This document shows, one piece after another, positions 28,671-42,400 of a stretch of DNA of 64,000 bases. The stretch spans positions 96,076,500 to 96,140,499 of the forward strand of contig NC_090034.1 of the NCBI RefSeq assembly GCF_037176765.1, written 5' to 3'. The position numbers and the translations under genes are program-made. Origin of the DNA: Anolis sagrei (Eukaryota > Chordata > Lepidosauria > Squamata > Anolidae). The notes beneath the pieces were generated by a model, which did not search any database, was not told the origin of the DNA, and worked only from the letters and a program-made list of their open reading frames with translations. How positions within the stretch are numbered: position 1 is the first letter of the stretch; each line of letters begins with the position of its first letter.

Positions 28671-31600
28671 CTGGAAGGCAGGGGAGGAAGAAAGGAAGTG
28701 CCAGGAAAAGGAAAGGAATTAATGCACTAACTCCCATGTTATGCCAGCTCCACTGGCTGCCAGTTTGCTACCGGGCACAATTCAAAGTGCTGGCTTTGAC
28801 CTATAAAGCCCTATGTACCATTGCGGAGATTAAGATCCTCTGGGGAGACCCTACTTTCCGTCCCGCCATTGTCACAGGCGCAATTGGTGGGGACGAGAGA
28901 CAGGGCCTTCTCAGTGATTGCTCCCCGGCTATGGAACTCCCTTCCTGGTGAGATCAGGTCCGCCCCCTCCCTGCTGTCCTTTAGAAGGATGGTAAACACT
29001 TGGCTGTGGGACCAAGCTTTTGGGACAGGGCAATAAAGCGGCAATAGGAAAGATGACCAGACCAATTATATTTGACGTGGATGACTAGGATGGTTTTAAA
29101 TGGTGTATTTTAATATTTTGATAAATGTTTTTTTAATGTTTATGTATGTGTATGTGAATTTGTGTCCCGGCATTGAATGTTTGCTGTTTATATGCTGTGC
29201 TCTGCCCTGTGTCCCCTTTGGGGTGAGAAGGGCGAAATATAAATGTTTTAAACAAACAAACAAACAAACAAACAAGCAAGGGACAAGCAAGGGACAAGAA
29301 TGGAATAGGTACTGGGATGCAACCCACTTTGGGGAGCTTCTGTGTCAAGAAGCTGCTAACTCATTAAAACTATGGCAGAGTCCAAACTCACACCCATTCT
29401 AAGTTGTCAAAATCCGACTCGTGATGGGTATTCAGTAGGCATGTGCAATCAATTTTTAAAAATGGTTCTAAACTGTGTTCAAAAGTAGGGGACGCTGGTG
29501 CCTCATTTTTCATGTTCATTCTGAATTTTTGGGGCAAAAGTTTCAAAACTCCAATGAAACTTAAGAATCTTAAGTACTTTGTTAATGACAGTCGCGATTG
29601 CGCAATACGGACAACATCACTGGCAGTGGGAAAAATTCAGGGGCTTCTCTCTCTCTCATTTTTGAGCTATCTTGATAAAATTTGCTACAGCACTAGAACA
29701 CATTTACCACTGTTAGCCCACCAAATTTCATGACATTTGACTTACCCAGGCATTTTTGGCGAATTTTTAATTTTTTAAAAAACATTTTTAAAAACCCACC
29801 AAGAATTATCCCATTGAATTTTCTATGCAATGACACAAGATAACAGGGATTTTCTTTTGTCATGTCAGGAGCGACTTGAGAAAATGCAAGTCGCTTCTGG
29901 TGTGAGAGAATTGGCTGTCAGGGGACGCCCAGATGTTTTGATGTTCTACCATCCTTGTGGGAGGCTTCTCTCATGTTCCCACATTAGAAGCTGGAGTTGA
30001 TAGAGGGAGCTCATCTGTGCTTTCCCCGGATTCAAACCTGTGACCTGTCAGTCTTCAGTACTGCCTTTAACCCACTGCACCACTGGGATCAACAGGGATC
30101 TTTCCACCCAACTTTCAGAAATATTAATACATCTACTGATTTAAGGGATTTTTTTTAAGTTTTCTGAAAAATGAACTGTTTAGGGGGAGGGATAATTTTC
30201 TCTCTCCTCTCCTGATCGGTGCATTCTCCTTCCGAGGCATACTGGGAAATGTAGTTTAGGGCAAGGCCTTTTGTAATCTCTACCATTGAGGAACTGGCAT
30301 TCCCAAACTACAGTTAAGATGGCTGTGATTCGCCACGCCCACAGCGCCTCCCTTATGGCAGTGCCAGAAAAGATGGGGTCAAAGGAATAAGATTTTAAAA
30401 AGCAGCTTTACCAAAGTTACTTAATGGTTATAGGAAAATTAAACTGACCGTGGAAGACATCCAAATGTTACAGAACATTTATGAAAAAAAAATGGGTAAG
30501 TGATTCCGATTCTAAACCCTCCCCCCTTTTCTGCATACCCCAGAACTCAATTTCGTATGCCAAAATTTCATGAACCAGATACTAAAAAGGTAAAGGTAGT
30601 CCCCTGACATTAAGTCCAGTCATGTCTGACTCTGGGGTGTGGTGCTCATCTCCATTTCTAAGCCGAAGAGCCAGCGTTGTCCGTAGACACCTCCAAGGTC
30701 ATGTGGCCGGCATGACTGCATGGAGCGCCGTTACCTTCCCGCCGGAGCGGTACCTATTGATCTACTCACATTTGCATGTTTTCGAACTGCTAGGTTGGCA
30801 GAAGCTAGGGCTGACAGCGGAAGCTCACGCCGCTCCCCGGAATCGAACCTGCGACCTTTCGATCAACAAGCTCAGCAGCTCAGTGCTTTAACCCACTGCA
30901 CCACCGGGGGCTCCTGAACCAGATACTAGTTCCAATCAAATCCAAAATTATGCACCAGCCTAGTATTCAGTAGATAAAAGACAAGCCTTCCTTCTCTTAC
31001 CATAAAGACAACAATCGTGATGCAGCACCAGCTCAGCAGCAGGTAGTAACCCATCTTCCCAAAAAGCAGTCCAGCCAAAAGGCCCACAATCATCCTGGGA
31101 TATGAAGAGGAGGAAACAGGGTCAAAAGAAAGTATGGGTCCAACTCCTCTACAGCCTAGCATGCTGCAGGTAAACTATATAACTCTGTGTTTTTGCAAGT
31201 GGCACTTGCTGTTTTTCCTTCTGACTTAAGTAAGGTACTTACCCGACATACTTGTACCCCGAGAAGGCAACCAAGTCGATTGTGGACAAATCTGTGTTGA
31301 CTGTCACGAGGTAGAGACTGAGGAGGATGGCCAGCACCTCAACAATGAGCCAAGCCAGGGCCGAGCTTGCCTGCAAGCCCAGCAGGTCAGGAGAGAATCT
31401 GTAAGGTTATATGATAAAAGTGGTGAGAAGGAGAACGAAGGAGAGAGAGGTCCTCCAGGGAGGCAGCACAAGCCACCTCAAAAGCCACCCAGTGTTCAGA
31501 CAGACAGAGTTTTGGAGCACAATACTCCTGACCTCACGATTGTGTTAAAAAACAAAGTATGGATTGTCAATGTTGCAATCCCAGATGACAGCAGGATTGA

Positions 31601-34600
31601 AGAGAAACAACTGGAAAAGCTGACACAATGTGAGGATTTAAAGATCGAACTGCAGACTCTGGCACAAGCCAGTCAAGGTGGTCTCAGTGGTGATTGGCAC
31701 ACTGGGTGCAGTGCCTAAAGACCTTGGCCTGTACTTAAACACAATCTGTGCTGACAAGATTGCTATCTGCCAGCTGCAAAATGCCACCTTACTGGGATCT
31801 GCATGCTTTATTCACTGACTAGCTTGGGGACCCGGCGTTGCCCGGGTTATTAGAGAAAGTGGGTAATGGTGGTTCTGTATGCCAAGTTTGGTCTTTATTG
31901 GTCTTTGGATAACGGCTGCATTATTTTCAGGAAGTGAGTGAAGGAACTTGAAGTCCCATCATCCATGGGCCATCCTCCTACAAACAGCAGCAGGATGTAG
32001 AGTGGGTCATGGGGGCTCTGTGTGCCAACGTTGGTCTTGATTGGCCATTAGATGAGTTTTGCAGCAGTCTTGGGTAGTGGAGGTACTTGAAGTCCCATCA
32101 TCCATGGTCTGTCGTCCTTCAAACTGCTCCAGGATGTAGAGTGGGTCATTGAAGCTGCAATGGGTCATGAGTGGGTCATGGGGGCTCTGTGTGCCAACTT
32201 TGGTCTTGATTGGTCATTAGATGAGTTTTGCAGCAGTCTTGGGTTGTGCAGGTACTTGATGTCCCATCATCCATGGTCTGTCGTCCTTCAAACTGCTCCA
32301 GGTTGACCCTGAGCGAGGGCCGGGTACTTGGAGTCCCATCATCCATGGTCTGTCCTCCTCCAAACTGCACCAGGATGTAGAGTGGGTCATTGAAGCTCCA
32401 TGTGCCAAGTGTAGTCTTGATTAGTCATTGGCGAGGGTCTCAGTGGTTTCAGGAAGTGAGCAAAGGTACTGCAAGTCCCATCATCCATCTCCAAAGTTTT
32501 CCAAACAACACCAGGACGTAACGTGGGTCATGAGAGGTCTATGTGCCAAGTTTGATCTTGATCCTTCATTGGATGAGGTTTGCAGAGGTCTCAGAATGTG
32601 AGTGAAGGTACTGGAAGTTCCATCATCCATGGTCCACCCTTCTCCAAAACTGCAGCAGAATGTAGAGTGGGTCATGGGGGCTCTGTGTGCCAACTTTGGT
32701 CTTGATTGGTCATTAGATGAGTTTTGCAGCAGTCTTGGGTTGTGCAGGTACTTGATGTCCCATCATCCATGGTCTGTCGTCCTTCAAACTGCTCCAGGAT
32801 GTAGAGTGGGTCATTGAAGCTCCATGTGCCAAGTTTAGTCTTTATGAGTCATTGGCGAGGGTCTCAGTGGTCTCAGGAAGTGAGTGAAGTGACTGCAAGT
32901 CCCATCATCCATTTTCAAATTCTTCCAAACCGCACCAGGATGTAGAGTGGGTCATGCTGGGTCTCTGTGTAAATTGTGGTCCTGATCCATCATCGTTGGC
33001 AGTTGTAATGGTCTCAGGAAGGGAGTGCAGGTATTGCAAGTCCCATCATCCATGGTGCATCCTCCTTCAAACTGCACCTGGATGTAGAGTGCGTCATGGA
33101 GACTCAGTGTGCCAAGTTTGGTATTTATTGGAATTTGGATGAGGGTTGCAGTGGTCTGATGAATAGAGCAATGGTACTGCAAGTCCCATAATCCATGGTC
33201 CATCCCCGGCCAAATCACACCAGGACGTAAAGTGGGCCATGAGAGATCTATGTGCGAAGTTTGGTCCTGATCAGTCATTGGATAAGGTTAACAGTGGTCT
33301 CAGAATGTGAGTGGTGGTACTGCAAGTCCCATCATCCATGGTTCATCCTCCTCCAAACTGCAGTAGGATGTAGAGTGGGTGATGGGGGCTCTGTGTGCCT
33401 ATTTCGGTCTGTATTGGGAGTGTTCTGACCCAGCCCCCGGCCTTTCCTTTCCTCTCTTTGTCATCTCGGAATGTTGGATTTGAGGCTGGCCAATCAGAGA
33501 GCATATGCAAATTTCCTTCTGTCATGCCCTGTTTCTGCCATGAACCCTCTTCTCCACCAGGGGCTTCTATTGAAGCTGGCCAATCAGAGACCATATGCAA
33601 ATAGCACCACTGCGCCAGCCAATCCGAATGTTGGAACTTTCTGGCTGGCCAATCAGAACGCTGGCACATACACCGCCCTCCCTCCGCCCTCCACAATTCC
33701 TCTGTCCGATACAAACACTCTTCTTTATTATATACTAGCTTGGGGACCCGGCGCTGCCCGGGTTATTAGAGAAAGTGGGTAATGGAGGTTCTGTATGCCA
33801 AGTTTGGTCTTTATTGGTCATTGGATGATGGTTGCATTGTTTTCAGGAAGTGAGTCAAGGTACTTGAAGTCCCATCATCCATGGTCAACCCTCCTCCAAA
33901 CAGCAGCAGTATATAGAGTGGGTCATGGGGGCTCTGTGTGCCAAGTATGGTCTTTATCAGTCATTGGATGAGGGTGGCAGTGGTTTCAGTAAGTGAGTGA
34001 AGGTACTGCAAGTCCCATCATCCAAAGTCCATCCTCCTTCAAACTGCAGCAGGATGCAGAGTGGGTCATGGGGGTTCTGTGTGCTAAGTTTGGTCTTGAT
34101 TGGTCATTGGATGACTGTTGCAGAAGTCTTGGGATGTGAGTGGAGGTACTTGAAGTCCCATAATCCATAGTCTGTTCTCCCCCAAACCTCACCAGAATGT
34201 TGAGTTGGCCAAGGGGGCTCTCTGTGCCAAGTTTGGTCTTTCTTGGTATTTGGATAAGTGTCACTGTGGTTTCAGGAAGTGAGTGAAGGTACTGGAAGTC
34301 CCATCATCCATCGTCCGTCCTCCTCCAAACAGCATCGGGATGTAGAGTTGTTCATGGGGGCTCTGTGTGCCAAGTTTGGTCTTGATCAGACATTAGATGA
34401 GGGTTGCAGCAGTCTTTGGAAGGGAGTGGAGGTACTTGAAGTCCCATCATCCATTGTCTGTCCTCATCGAAAGTGCACCAGGATGTAGAGTGGGTCATGG
34501 GGACTCTGTGTGCCAAGTTTGGCCTTGATAAGTCATTGGCGAGGGTCTCAGTGGTCTTAGGAAGTGAGTGAAGTGACTGCAAGTCCCATCATCCATTTCC

Positions 34601-37600
34601 AATTTTTTCCAAACTGCACCAGGATGTAGAATGGGTCATGCGGGCTCTCTGTGCGAATTGTGATCCTGACCCATCACTGTTGGCAGTTGTAATGGTCTCA
34701 GCAAGGGAGTGCAGGTATTGCAAGTCCCATCGTCCATGGTGCATCCTCCCCCAAACCGCACCAGGATGTAGAGTGCATCATAGAGACTCAAGTGTGTCAA
34801 GTTTGGTCTTTATCGCTAATTGGATGAGGGTTGCAGTGGTCTCAGGAATTGAGCAAAGATACTGCAAGTCCCATAATCCATGGTCCATCCCCGGCCAAAA
34901 CACACCAGGACATAAAGTGGGTCATGAGAAGTCTATGTGCCAAGTTTGGTCCCGATCAGTCATTGGATGAGGTTAACTGCGGTTTCAGAATGTGACTGAT
35001 GGCACTGCAAGTCCCATAATCCATGGTTGCAGTAGAATGTCGAGTGGGTCATGGGGGCTCTGTGTGCCAAGTGTGGTCTGTATTGGTAATTTTCTGACCC
35101 AGCCCCCTCTGGTCTTTTCCTTTCCTCTCTTTGTCATCTCGGAATCTTGGAATTGAGGCTGGCCAATCAGAGACCATATGCAAATTTCCTTCTGTCATGT
35201 CCCCGTTTCTGTCATGAACCCTTTTCTCCACCAGGGGCTCCTGTTAAAGCAGGCCAATCAGAGACCATATGCAAATAGCACCACAGCGGCAGCCAATAAG
35301 AATCTTGGAACTTTCAGGCTGGCCAATCCGAAAGCCGGCACATACACCGCCACACATCCGCCGCATACAAGTTTTGACTTTTATTATATACTAGCTTGGG
35401 GACCCGGCGTTGCCCGGGTTATTAGAGAAAGTGGGTAATGGCGGTTCTGTATGCCAAGTTTGGTCTTTATTGGTCTTTGGATAACGGCTGCATTATTTTC
35501 AGGAAGTGAGTGAAGGTACTTAAAGTCCCACCATCCATGGGCCATCCTCCTACAAACAGCAGCAGGATATAGAGTGGGTCATGGGGGCTCTGTGTGCCAA
35601 GTTTGGTCTTTATCAGTCATTAGATGAGGGTGGCAGTGGTGGCAGTAAGTGAGTGAAGGTACTGCAAGTCCCATCATCCAAAGTCCATCCCCTTTCAAAC
35701 TGCAGCAGGATGTAGAGTGAATCATGGGGGCTCTGTGTGCCAAGTGTGGTCTTGATTGGTCATTAGAAGAGGGTTGCAGCAATCTTTGGAAGGGAGTGGA
35801 GGTACTTGAAGTCCCATCATCCATGGTCTGTCCTCCTCCAAACTGCAGCAGGATGTAGAGTGGGTCATTGGAGCTCCATGTGGCAAGTTTAGTCTTGATT
35901 AGTCATTGGCGAGGGTCTCAGTGGTCTCAGGAAGTGAGCAAAGGTACTGCAAGTCCCATCATCCATATCCAAAGTTTTCCAAACAACACCGGGACGTAAA
36001 GTGAGTCATGAGAGGTCTATGTGCCAAGTTTGGTCTTGATCCGTCATTGGATGAGGTTTGCAGAGGTCTCAGAATGTGAGTGAAGGTACTGGAAGTTCCA
36101 TCATCCATGGTCCACCCTTCTCCAAAACTGCAGCAGGATGTAGAGTGGGTCATGGGGGCTCTGTGTGCCAACGTTGGTCTTGATTGGACATTAGATGAGT
36201 TTTGCAGCAGTCTTGGGTAGTGGAGGTACTTGAAGTCCCATCATCCATGGTCTGTCCTCCTCCAAACTGCACCAGGATGTAGAGTGGGTCATTGAAGCTC
36301 CATGTGCCAAGTTTAGTCTTGATTAGTCATTGGCGAGGGTCTCAGTGGTCTCAGGAAGTGAGTGAAGTGACTGCAAGTCCCATCATCCATTGTCAAATTC
36401 TTCCAAACCGCACCAGGATGTAGAGTGAGTTATGCGGGCTCTCTGTGTAAATTGTGGTCCTGATCCATCATTGTTGGCAGTTATAATGGTCTTAGGAAGG
36501 GAGTGCAGGTATTGCAAGTCCCATCGTCCATGGTGCATCCTCCTTCAAACTGCACCTGGATGTAGAGTGCGTGATGGAGACTCAGTGTGCCAAGTTTGGT
36601 ATTTATCGGTAATTGGATGAGGGTTGCAGTGGTCTGAAGAATTGAGCAATGGTACTGCAAGTCCCATAATCCACGGTCCATCCCCGGCCAAACCACACCA
36701 GGACGTACAGGTCATGAGAGGTCTATGTGCGAAGTTTGGTCCTGATCGGACATTAAATGAGGGTTGCAGCAGTCTTGGGAAGGGAGTGGAGGTACTTGAA
36801 GTCCCATCATCCATGGTCTGTCCTCCTTGAAAGTGCACCAGGATGTAGAGTGCGTCATGGGAACTCTGTGTGCCAAATTTGGTCTTGATCGGTCATTGGT
36901 GAGGGTCTTGGTGGTCTCAGGAAGTGAGTGAAGTGACTGCAAGTCCCATCATCCATTTCCAAATTTTTCCAAACCACACCAGGATGTAGAGTGGGTCATG
37001 CGGGCTCTCTGTGCGAATTGTGATCCTGATCCATCACTGTTGGCAGTTGTAATGGTCTCAGGAAGGGAGTGCAGGTATTGCAAGTCCCATCGTCCATGGT
37101 GCATCCTCCCCCAAACTGCACCAGGATGTAGAGTGCATCATGGAAACTCAGTGTGCCAAGTTTGGTCTTTATCGGTAATTGGATGAGGGTTGCAGGAATT
37201 GAGCAAAGGTACTGCAAGTCCCATAATCCATGGTCCATCCCTGGCCAAAACACACCAGGACGTAAAGTGGGTCATGAGAGGTCTATGTGCCAAGTTTGGT
37301 CCTGATCAGTCATTGGATGAGGTTAACAGCAGTCTCAGAATGTGAGTGATGGGACTGTAAGTCCCATCATCCATGGTTCATCCTCCTCCAAACTGCAGTA
37401 GGATGTCGATTGGGTCTTGTGGGCTCTGTATTGGTAATTTTCTGACCCAGCCTCCCCTGGCCTTTTCCTTTCCTCTTTGTCATCTCGGAACCTTGGAATT
37501 GAGGTTGGCCAATCAGAGACCAAATGCAAATTTCCTTCTGTCATGTCCCTGTTTCTGTCATGAACCCTTTTCTCCACCAGGGGCTCCTGTTGAAGCAGGC

Positions 37601-38016
37601 CAATCAGGGAGCATATGCAAATAGCACCACAGCGGCAGCCATTCAGAATCTTGGAATTGAGGCTGGCAAATCAGAGACCAAATGCAAATTTCCTTCTGTC
37701 ATGTCCCAATTCCTGTCATGAACCCTTTTCTCCACCAGGGGCTCCTGTTGAAGCAGGCCAATCAGGGACCATATGCAAATAGCACCACAGCAGCAGCCAA
37801 TCAGAATCGTGGAACTTTCAGGCTGGCCAATCAGAAAGCCGGCACATACACCGCCACACATCCGCCGCATACAAGTTTTGACTTTTATTATATATATAGA
37901 TATAGATATAGATATAGATATATCACACAGTCCTAGACACTTGGGAAGTGCCCGACGTGTGATCCAATACAACAGCCAGCAGAGTGTCTGCTGTGGACTC
38001 ATCTTGTTGTGCTTCA

Positions 38017-38067
<51 letters not shown>

Positions 38068-41000
38068 CACCATCATCATCATCTTTATTTGTATTCCACC
38101 CTATCTCCCCAGGGTGACTCAGGGTGGATTCCAACATACAACGGCAAACAAGTACCAACATAATAACCCGGGTCTTAAAAGGCTTGGGAACGAACTCCAA
38201 ACTTTTTATCATTAGTAAGGAGCCCTCGGTGGCGTAGTGGGTTAAACCCCTGTGCCAGCAGGACTAAAGACTGACAGGTCACAGGTTCAAATCCGGGGAG
38301 AGTGTGGATAAGCTCCCTCTAGCAGCTCCAGCTCCTCATGCGGGGACATGAGAGAAGGCTCCCACAAGGATGATAAAACATCAAAAAAATATCCAGGCAC
38401 CCCCTGGGCAACGTCCTTGCAGACGGCCAATTCTCTCACACCAGAAGTGACTTGCAGTTTCTCAAGTCACTCCTGACACAACAAAATTAATCATTAGTAG
38501 CAGTTTGAAGAGCTGCATCTTCTCCACTCAAAGCAATCCCTGCATCTTTCCCACTTAAGCATTCAGGAGTCTGTTTCAAACTGAGGATCTTAGTAAATCG
38601 CAATTACAGCAAGATAACAGCATGGCATTACATGACATTGTTTCTCCTCTGTTGTTTATAGAATAATAGAATCATAGAGTTGAAAGAGACCTCAAGGGCC
38701 ATCCAGTCCAACCCCCTGCCAAGAAGCAGGAATATTGCATTCAAAGCACCCCTGACAGATGGCCATCCAGCCTCTGTTTAAAAGCCTCCAAAGAAGGAGC
38801 CTCCACCACACTCCGGAGCAGAGAGTTCCACTGCTGAACGGCTCTCACAGTCAGGAAGTTCTTCCTAATGTTCAGATGGAATCTCCTTTCTTGTAGTTTG
38901 AAGCCATTGTTCCGCGTTCTAGTCTCCAGGGAAGCAGAAAACAAGCTTGTTCCCTCATCCCTGTGACTTCCTCTCACATATTTATACATGGCTATCATGT
39001 TTCCCCAGTGGGAGTTTATTAGAATACATTTATTTTACAAAAGAAAGTCATTAATAGGTTACTTGTTTTGGCAAATGAAACACTTTCCAAACTGTTTCCC
39101 ACTCATGTGATAAGCCCAAGCGTTTTCCTTTATTTAACTTCCACATGAAAGAATGAAAAAAAATTCAAGGACTTCCATCTCCCTATGGTGATATTGTGCA
39201 CATTCTTGATAGGTTTTCACAGTTATGGCATTTGCATTTCACACAAAAATAACAAGAGGAAAATAAGCTAATCTTTTCACTTTTTTGGCCTGCGGCAAAA
39301 TAAAACAAAAATCTTGCAGTGGTTGGTAATGTTATACACCTGCCAAGTCACCCTTTATCACTGAAGAGGAAACAACAAAGATAAGATAATCCAGGCAGTT
39401 CTCACCTATTCTGTGTTCCCAGTGCCAGGCCTGCCACCAGAATGTAGGTGATGAACGCCATGACTGTAGAGAAGAAGTAGCATTAGCCACATCAGAGTCT
39501 ACAAGTTAAATTTCCAAAATTTAGACATAATGACCAAGCCAAGACTCTTTTGAAATGGGGTAGCACGTAGGCAAAAGACTGAAAATCCAGATACATTTGC
39601 CTTTTACCCCAAAATAATGTGTCATACCTGGAATGTAGAGGTCCGGGGCATTGACGTCAAAGCGTGGGGCCACAGGGGTGTCCTGCTGGTACTGAACCTG
39701 CCAGTCCTGCCAAAAAGAGCCAGATACGTCTGCACTGCCCTATGTGCCAACTTCTAAAGAGCACGAGGCCACCTGGCAGCAAGGTCCCAACAGGCAGGCC
39801 ATGGGCAGCAGTGTTGTTACCACTACATATTTTAATATATGTGTTGTAGTGGTATTGTATTTCATCTGGCTGTTTTAACTGTGCTTTATCTGCCTCACAC
39901 TGGGTAAAAAATAATAACACTATGTAACAACATTTAAAGAGATTTCTGTTCCTGGTTTGAAAGTGTTATTTCCTGTTTAATTGTGCGGTATTTATTTACA
40001 ACATTTATATGTCGCCCTTTTCACCCCGAAGGGGACTCAGAGCGGCATACAAGGTATATATACATACAATACACTACACTATTAACATAGTACAATATCA
40101 GCATTAAGTACTGCTATATTGTACTATACCAATTATATTGTAATATTGTTAGTAATATTACATGTAATATAAATTTATAATTACAATATATTATTACTAT
40201 TAGTATTATATTGCATTACATTATAATATCATAAATATTAAATGTATATACAATATATTATATTATATTATTAGAATAGCACAGGGGACAAGGTGGAATT
40301 GTCCCCTGCCCCCCCCCCCCTTCCCTTTGGCCCAAAGTGGTAGTTGGTACTTGAAAGTAGTGGTTATACTCCAGAAACTGCCACAAGCTATGTTGAATTG
40401 GTTAAGACTCTTATGGGATAGTCATTGAAAAACTATAGCGAAATGTGCTGCAGGATATCCCACAAATTTTCCCATGTTTTTATGATAGAGCCAATTAAGA
40501 AACTCCTACCTTATCCCCCGGATTCCCTTCCTGATATTTTACACTGCCCTATCTCCCAGTGTTTTAAAATTTTAATCTTTGAACTGGCCCTGCCCACTGA
40601 GATCATTTTTGTGGTTTAATGTTTCGATTTTATATTGTTGTGCTGAATATTTACATTGGTTTTGTATTTTATGTTATTTTATTTTCTGATTTTCTGTTGT
40701 GTTTTTGTGTTATATTGTGTTTTCTGTATTGATGGGCGTGGCCTCATGTAAGCCGCCCCGAGTCCCCTTTGGGGAGATGGTGGCGGGGTATAAATAAAGT
40801 TTTTTATTATTATTATTTAGAACCCAGGAACAAAAATCGTGTTACATAGTGTAGCAATAATAATAACAATGTTTCACATGACAAGTACCATCGTATCTCC
40901 TAGAGAGCAGACGGGTGAGACTTTGGGATCAAGGGGGAAGAAGGGAGAGATCGGCACATGGAGAGGTGTATGCAGCCAAGCCTTAAGCAGTGAAGATAGT

Positions 41001-42354
41001 CACTTGCACTACAAAATGCCCCTTCCTGCTGGTCATAGCTCACCTGGTGCAGGAACGGAAAGAGAAGCAGTCCCAGTTTCTTGCCCACATAGACAGTGTC
41101 CACAGCAAAGTAATACTTCAGTTTGGTCACGGGGATGAAGCGATCAATCTGGGAGAAAGAAGAGATATGAACAGCTTTGTCACAGAGGGAAAGACTGTTC
41201 CTTAGCCCAGTGATGCACTTTGCACATGCTCTAGACCAGGGGTCCTCAAACTAAGGCCTGGGGGCCAGATACGGCCCTCCAAGGTCATTTACCCGGCCCT
41301 CACTGAGGGTCAACCCAAGTCTGAAATGACTTGAAAGCACCCAACAACAACAACAATCCTATCTCCTCAGCCAAAAGCAGGCCCGCACTTCCCATTTAAA
41401 TAGTAATAAGTTTATATTTGTTAAAATTGTTCTTCATTTTAATTATTGTATTGTTTTAAAGTGTTTTTTGCTCTACAAATAAGTTATGTGCAATGTGCAT
41501 AAGAATTCATTCATGTTTTTTCAAATTATAATCCAGCCCTCCAACAGTTTGAGGGACTGTTACCTGGCCCTCTGTTTAAAAAGTTTGTGGACCCCTGCTC
41601 TAGAGTTATGCCACTCAAAGGGGTGAAAGTCTCTGAACCATTGTAGCTGCCAGCCCCTGGCAATTTTTGGAAGAAGGAAAAAGGCGAAACAATTGTACCC
41701 AACAGGAACAAATGTATTGCCATGTCCTGATAAAACTAGGACATCCCTGAAATTGTGTCATATATTATTTTATGGGAGTTACAAACATCTGACTTACAAA
41801 TGACACCTAGTTAAGCACGGGGTGAGACAACAGGAAGTGAGAGAAATCTATCCCTTGGAAGGGAAATTCACTCCTGTGGAAAAGGGGTCTCCACTGAAGC
41901 TTTCTCACCAATCCTTGTTTTTTGTTTTTGTTTTTTTAAGGTAGACTTGAATTAAGGGAAAGCTTTATGAGAACTACCACTCCTCTTGGCATTCCCCCAG
42001 CAACAGCATATCCCTCTGGGTAGCTAAACCAGGAAATCCCAACTGGATGGTCCCCCACGAAGGTCTTCCTCCAGGAGCAAACCAGGAATGGGCAACTTGG
42101 AAGTCCCTGAACAGACTCAGAAATGGAGTGGGCAGATCAAAAGACAACCTGGCAAAATGGCACTACCTAAAAGAATCCCACATCTTGTAATTTTTATATT
42201 GTTTGCTGTATTCTTATAGTTTATGTTTTATGTAATTTATTATGTTGTTGTTTATGTTTTTGATTTCATTTATTGTATTGCGTTGTTGGGCTTGGCCTCA
42301 TGTAAGCCGCCCCCCAGTTCCCATTGGGGAGATGGTGGCAGGGTATAAATAAAG

Positions 42355-42400
<46 letters not shown>

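Larger units (their letters stand above)
29436..30962. mobile_element. hAT-like element with 8-bp target duplication and two nested SINEs
   Basis: The terminal repeats are TAGGCATGTGCA and TGCACCAGCCTA. A perfect duplication, GTATTCAG, lies at 29,428-29,435 and 30,963-30,970. A Sauria SINE and a second tRNA SINE sit inside. Without them it is about 0.96 kb and shows no coding frame. Its right end is 38 bp from the donor of a YIF1B exon. Confidence 0.85.

Noticed and set aside
31819-37900. Many short frames in the Helitron array as a gene family
   Set aside because: They come from translating tandem non-coding units; the repeated peptides shift frame between units and show no Rep or helicase motifs.
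38219-38487. tRNA gene
   Set aside because: Only the SINE head is tRNA-like. It lacks a full cloverleaf and continues into the SINE body and tail.
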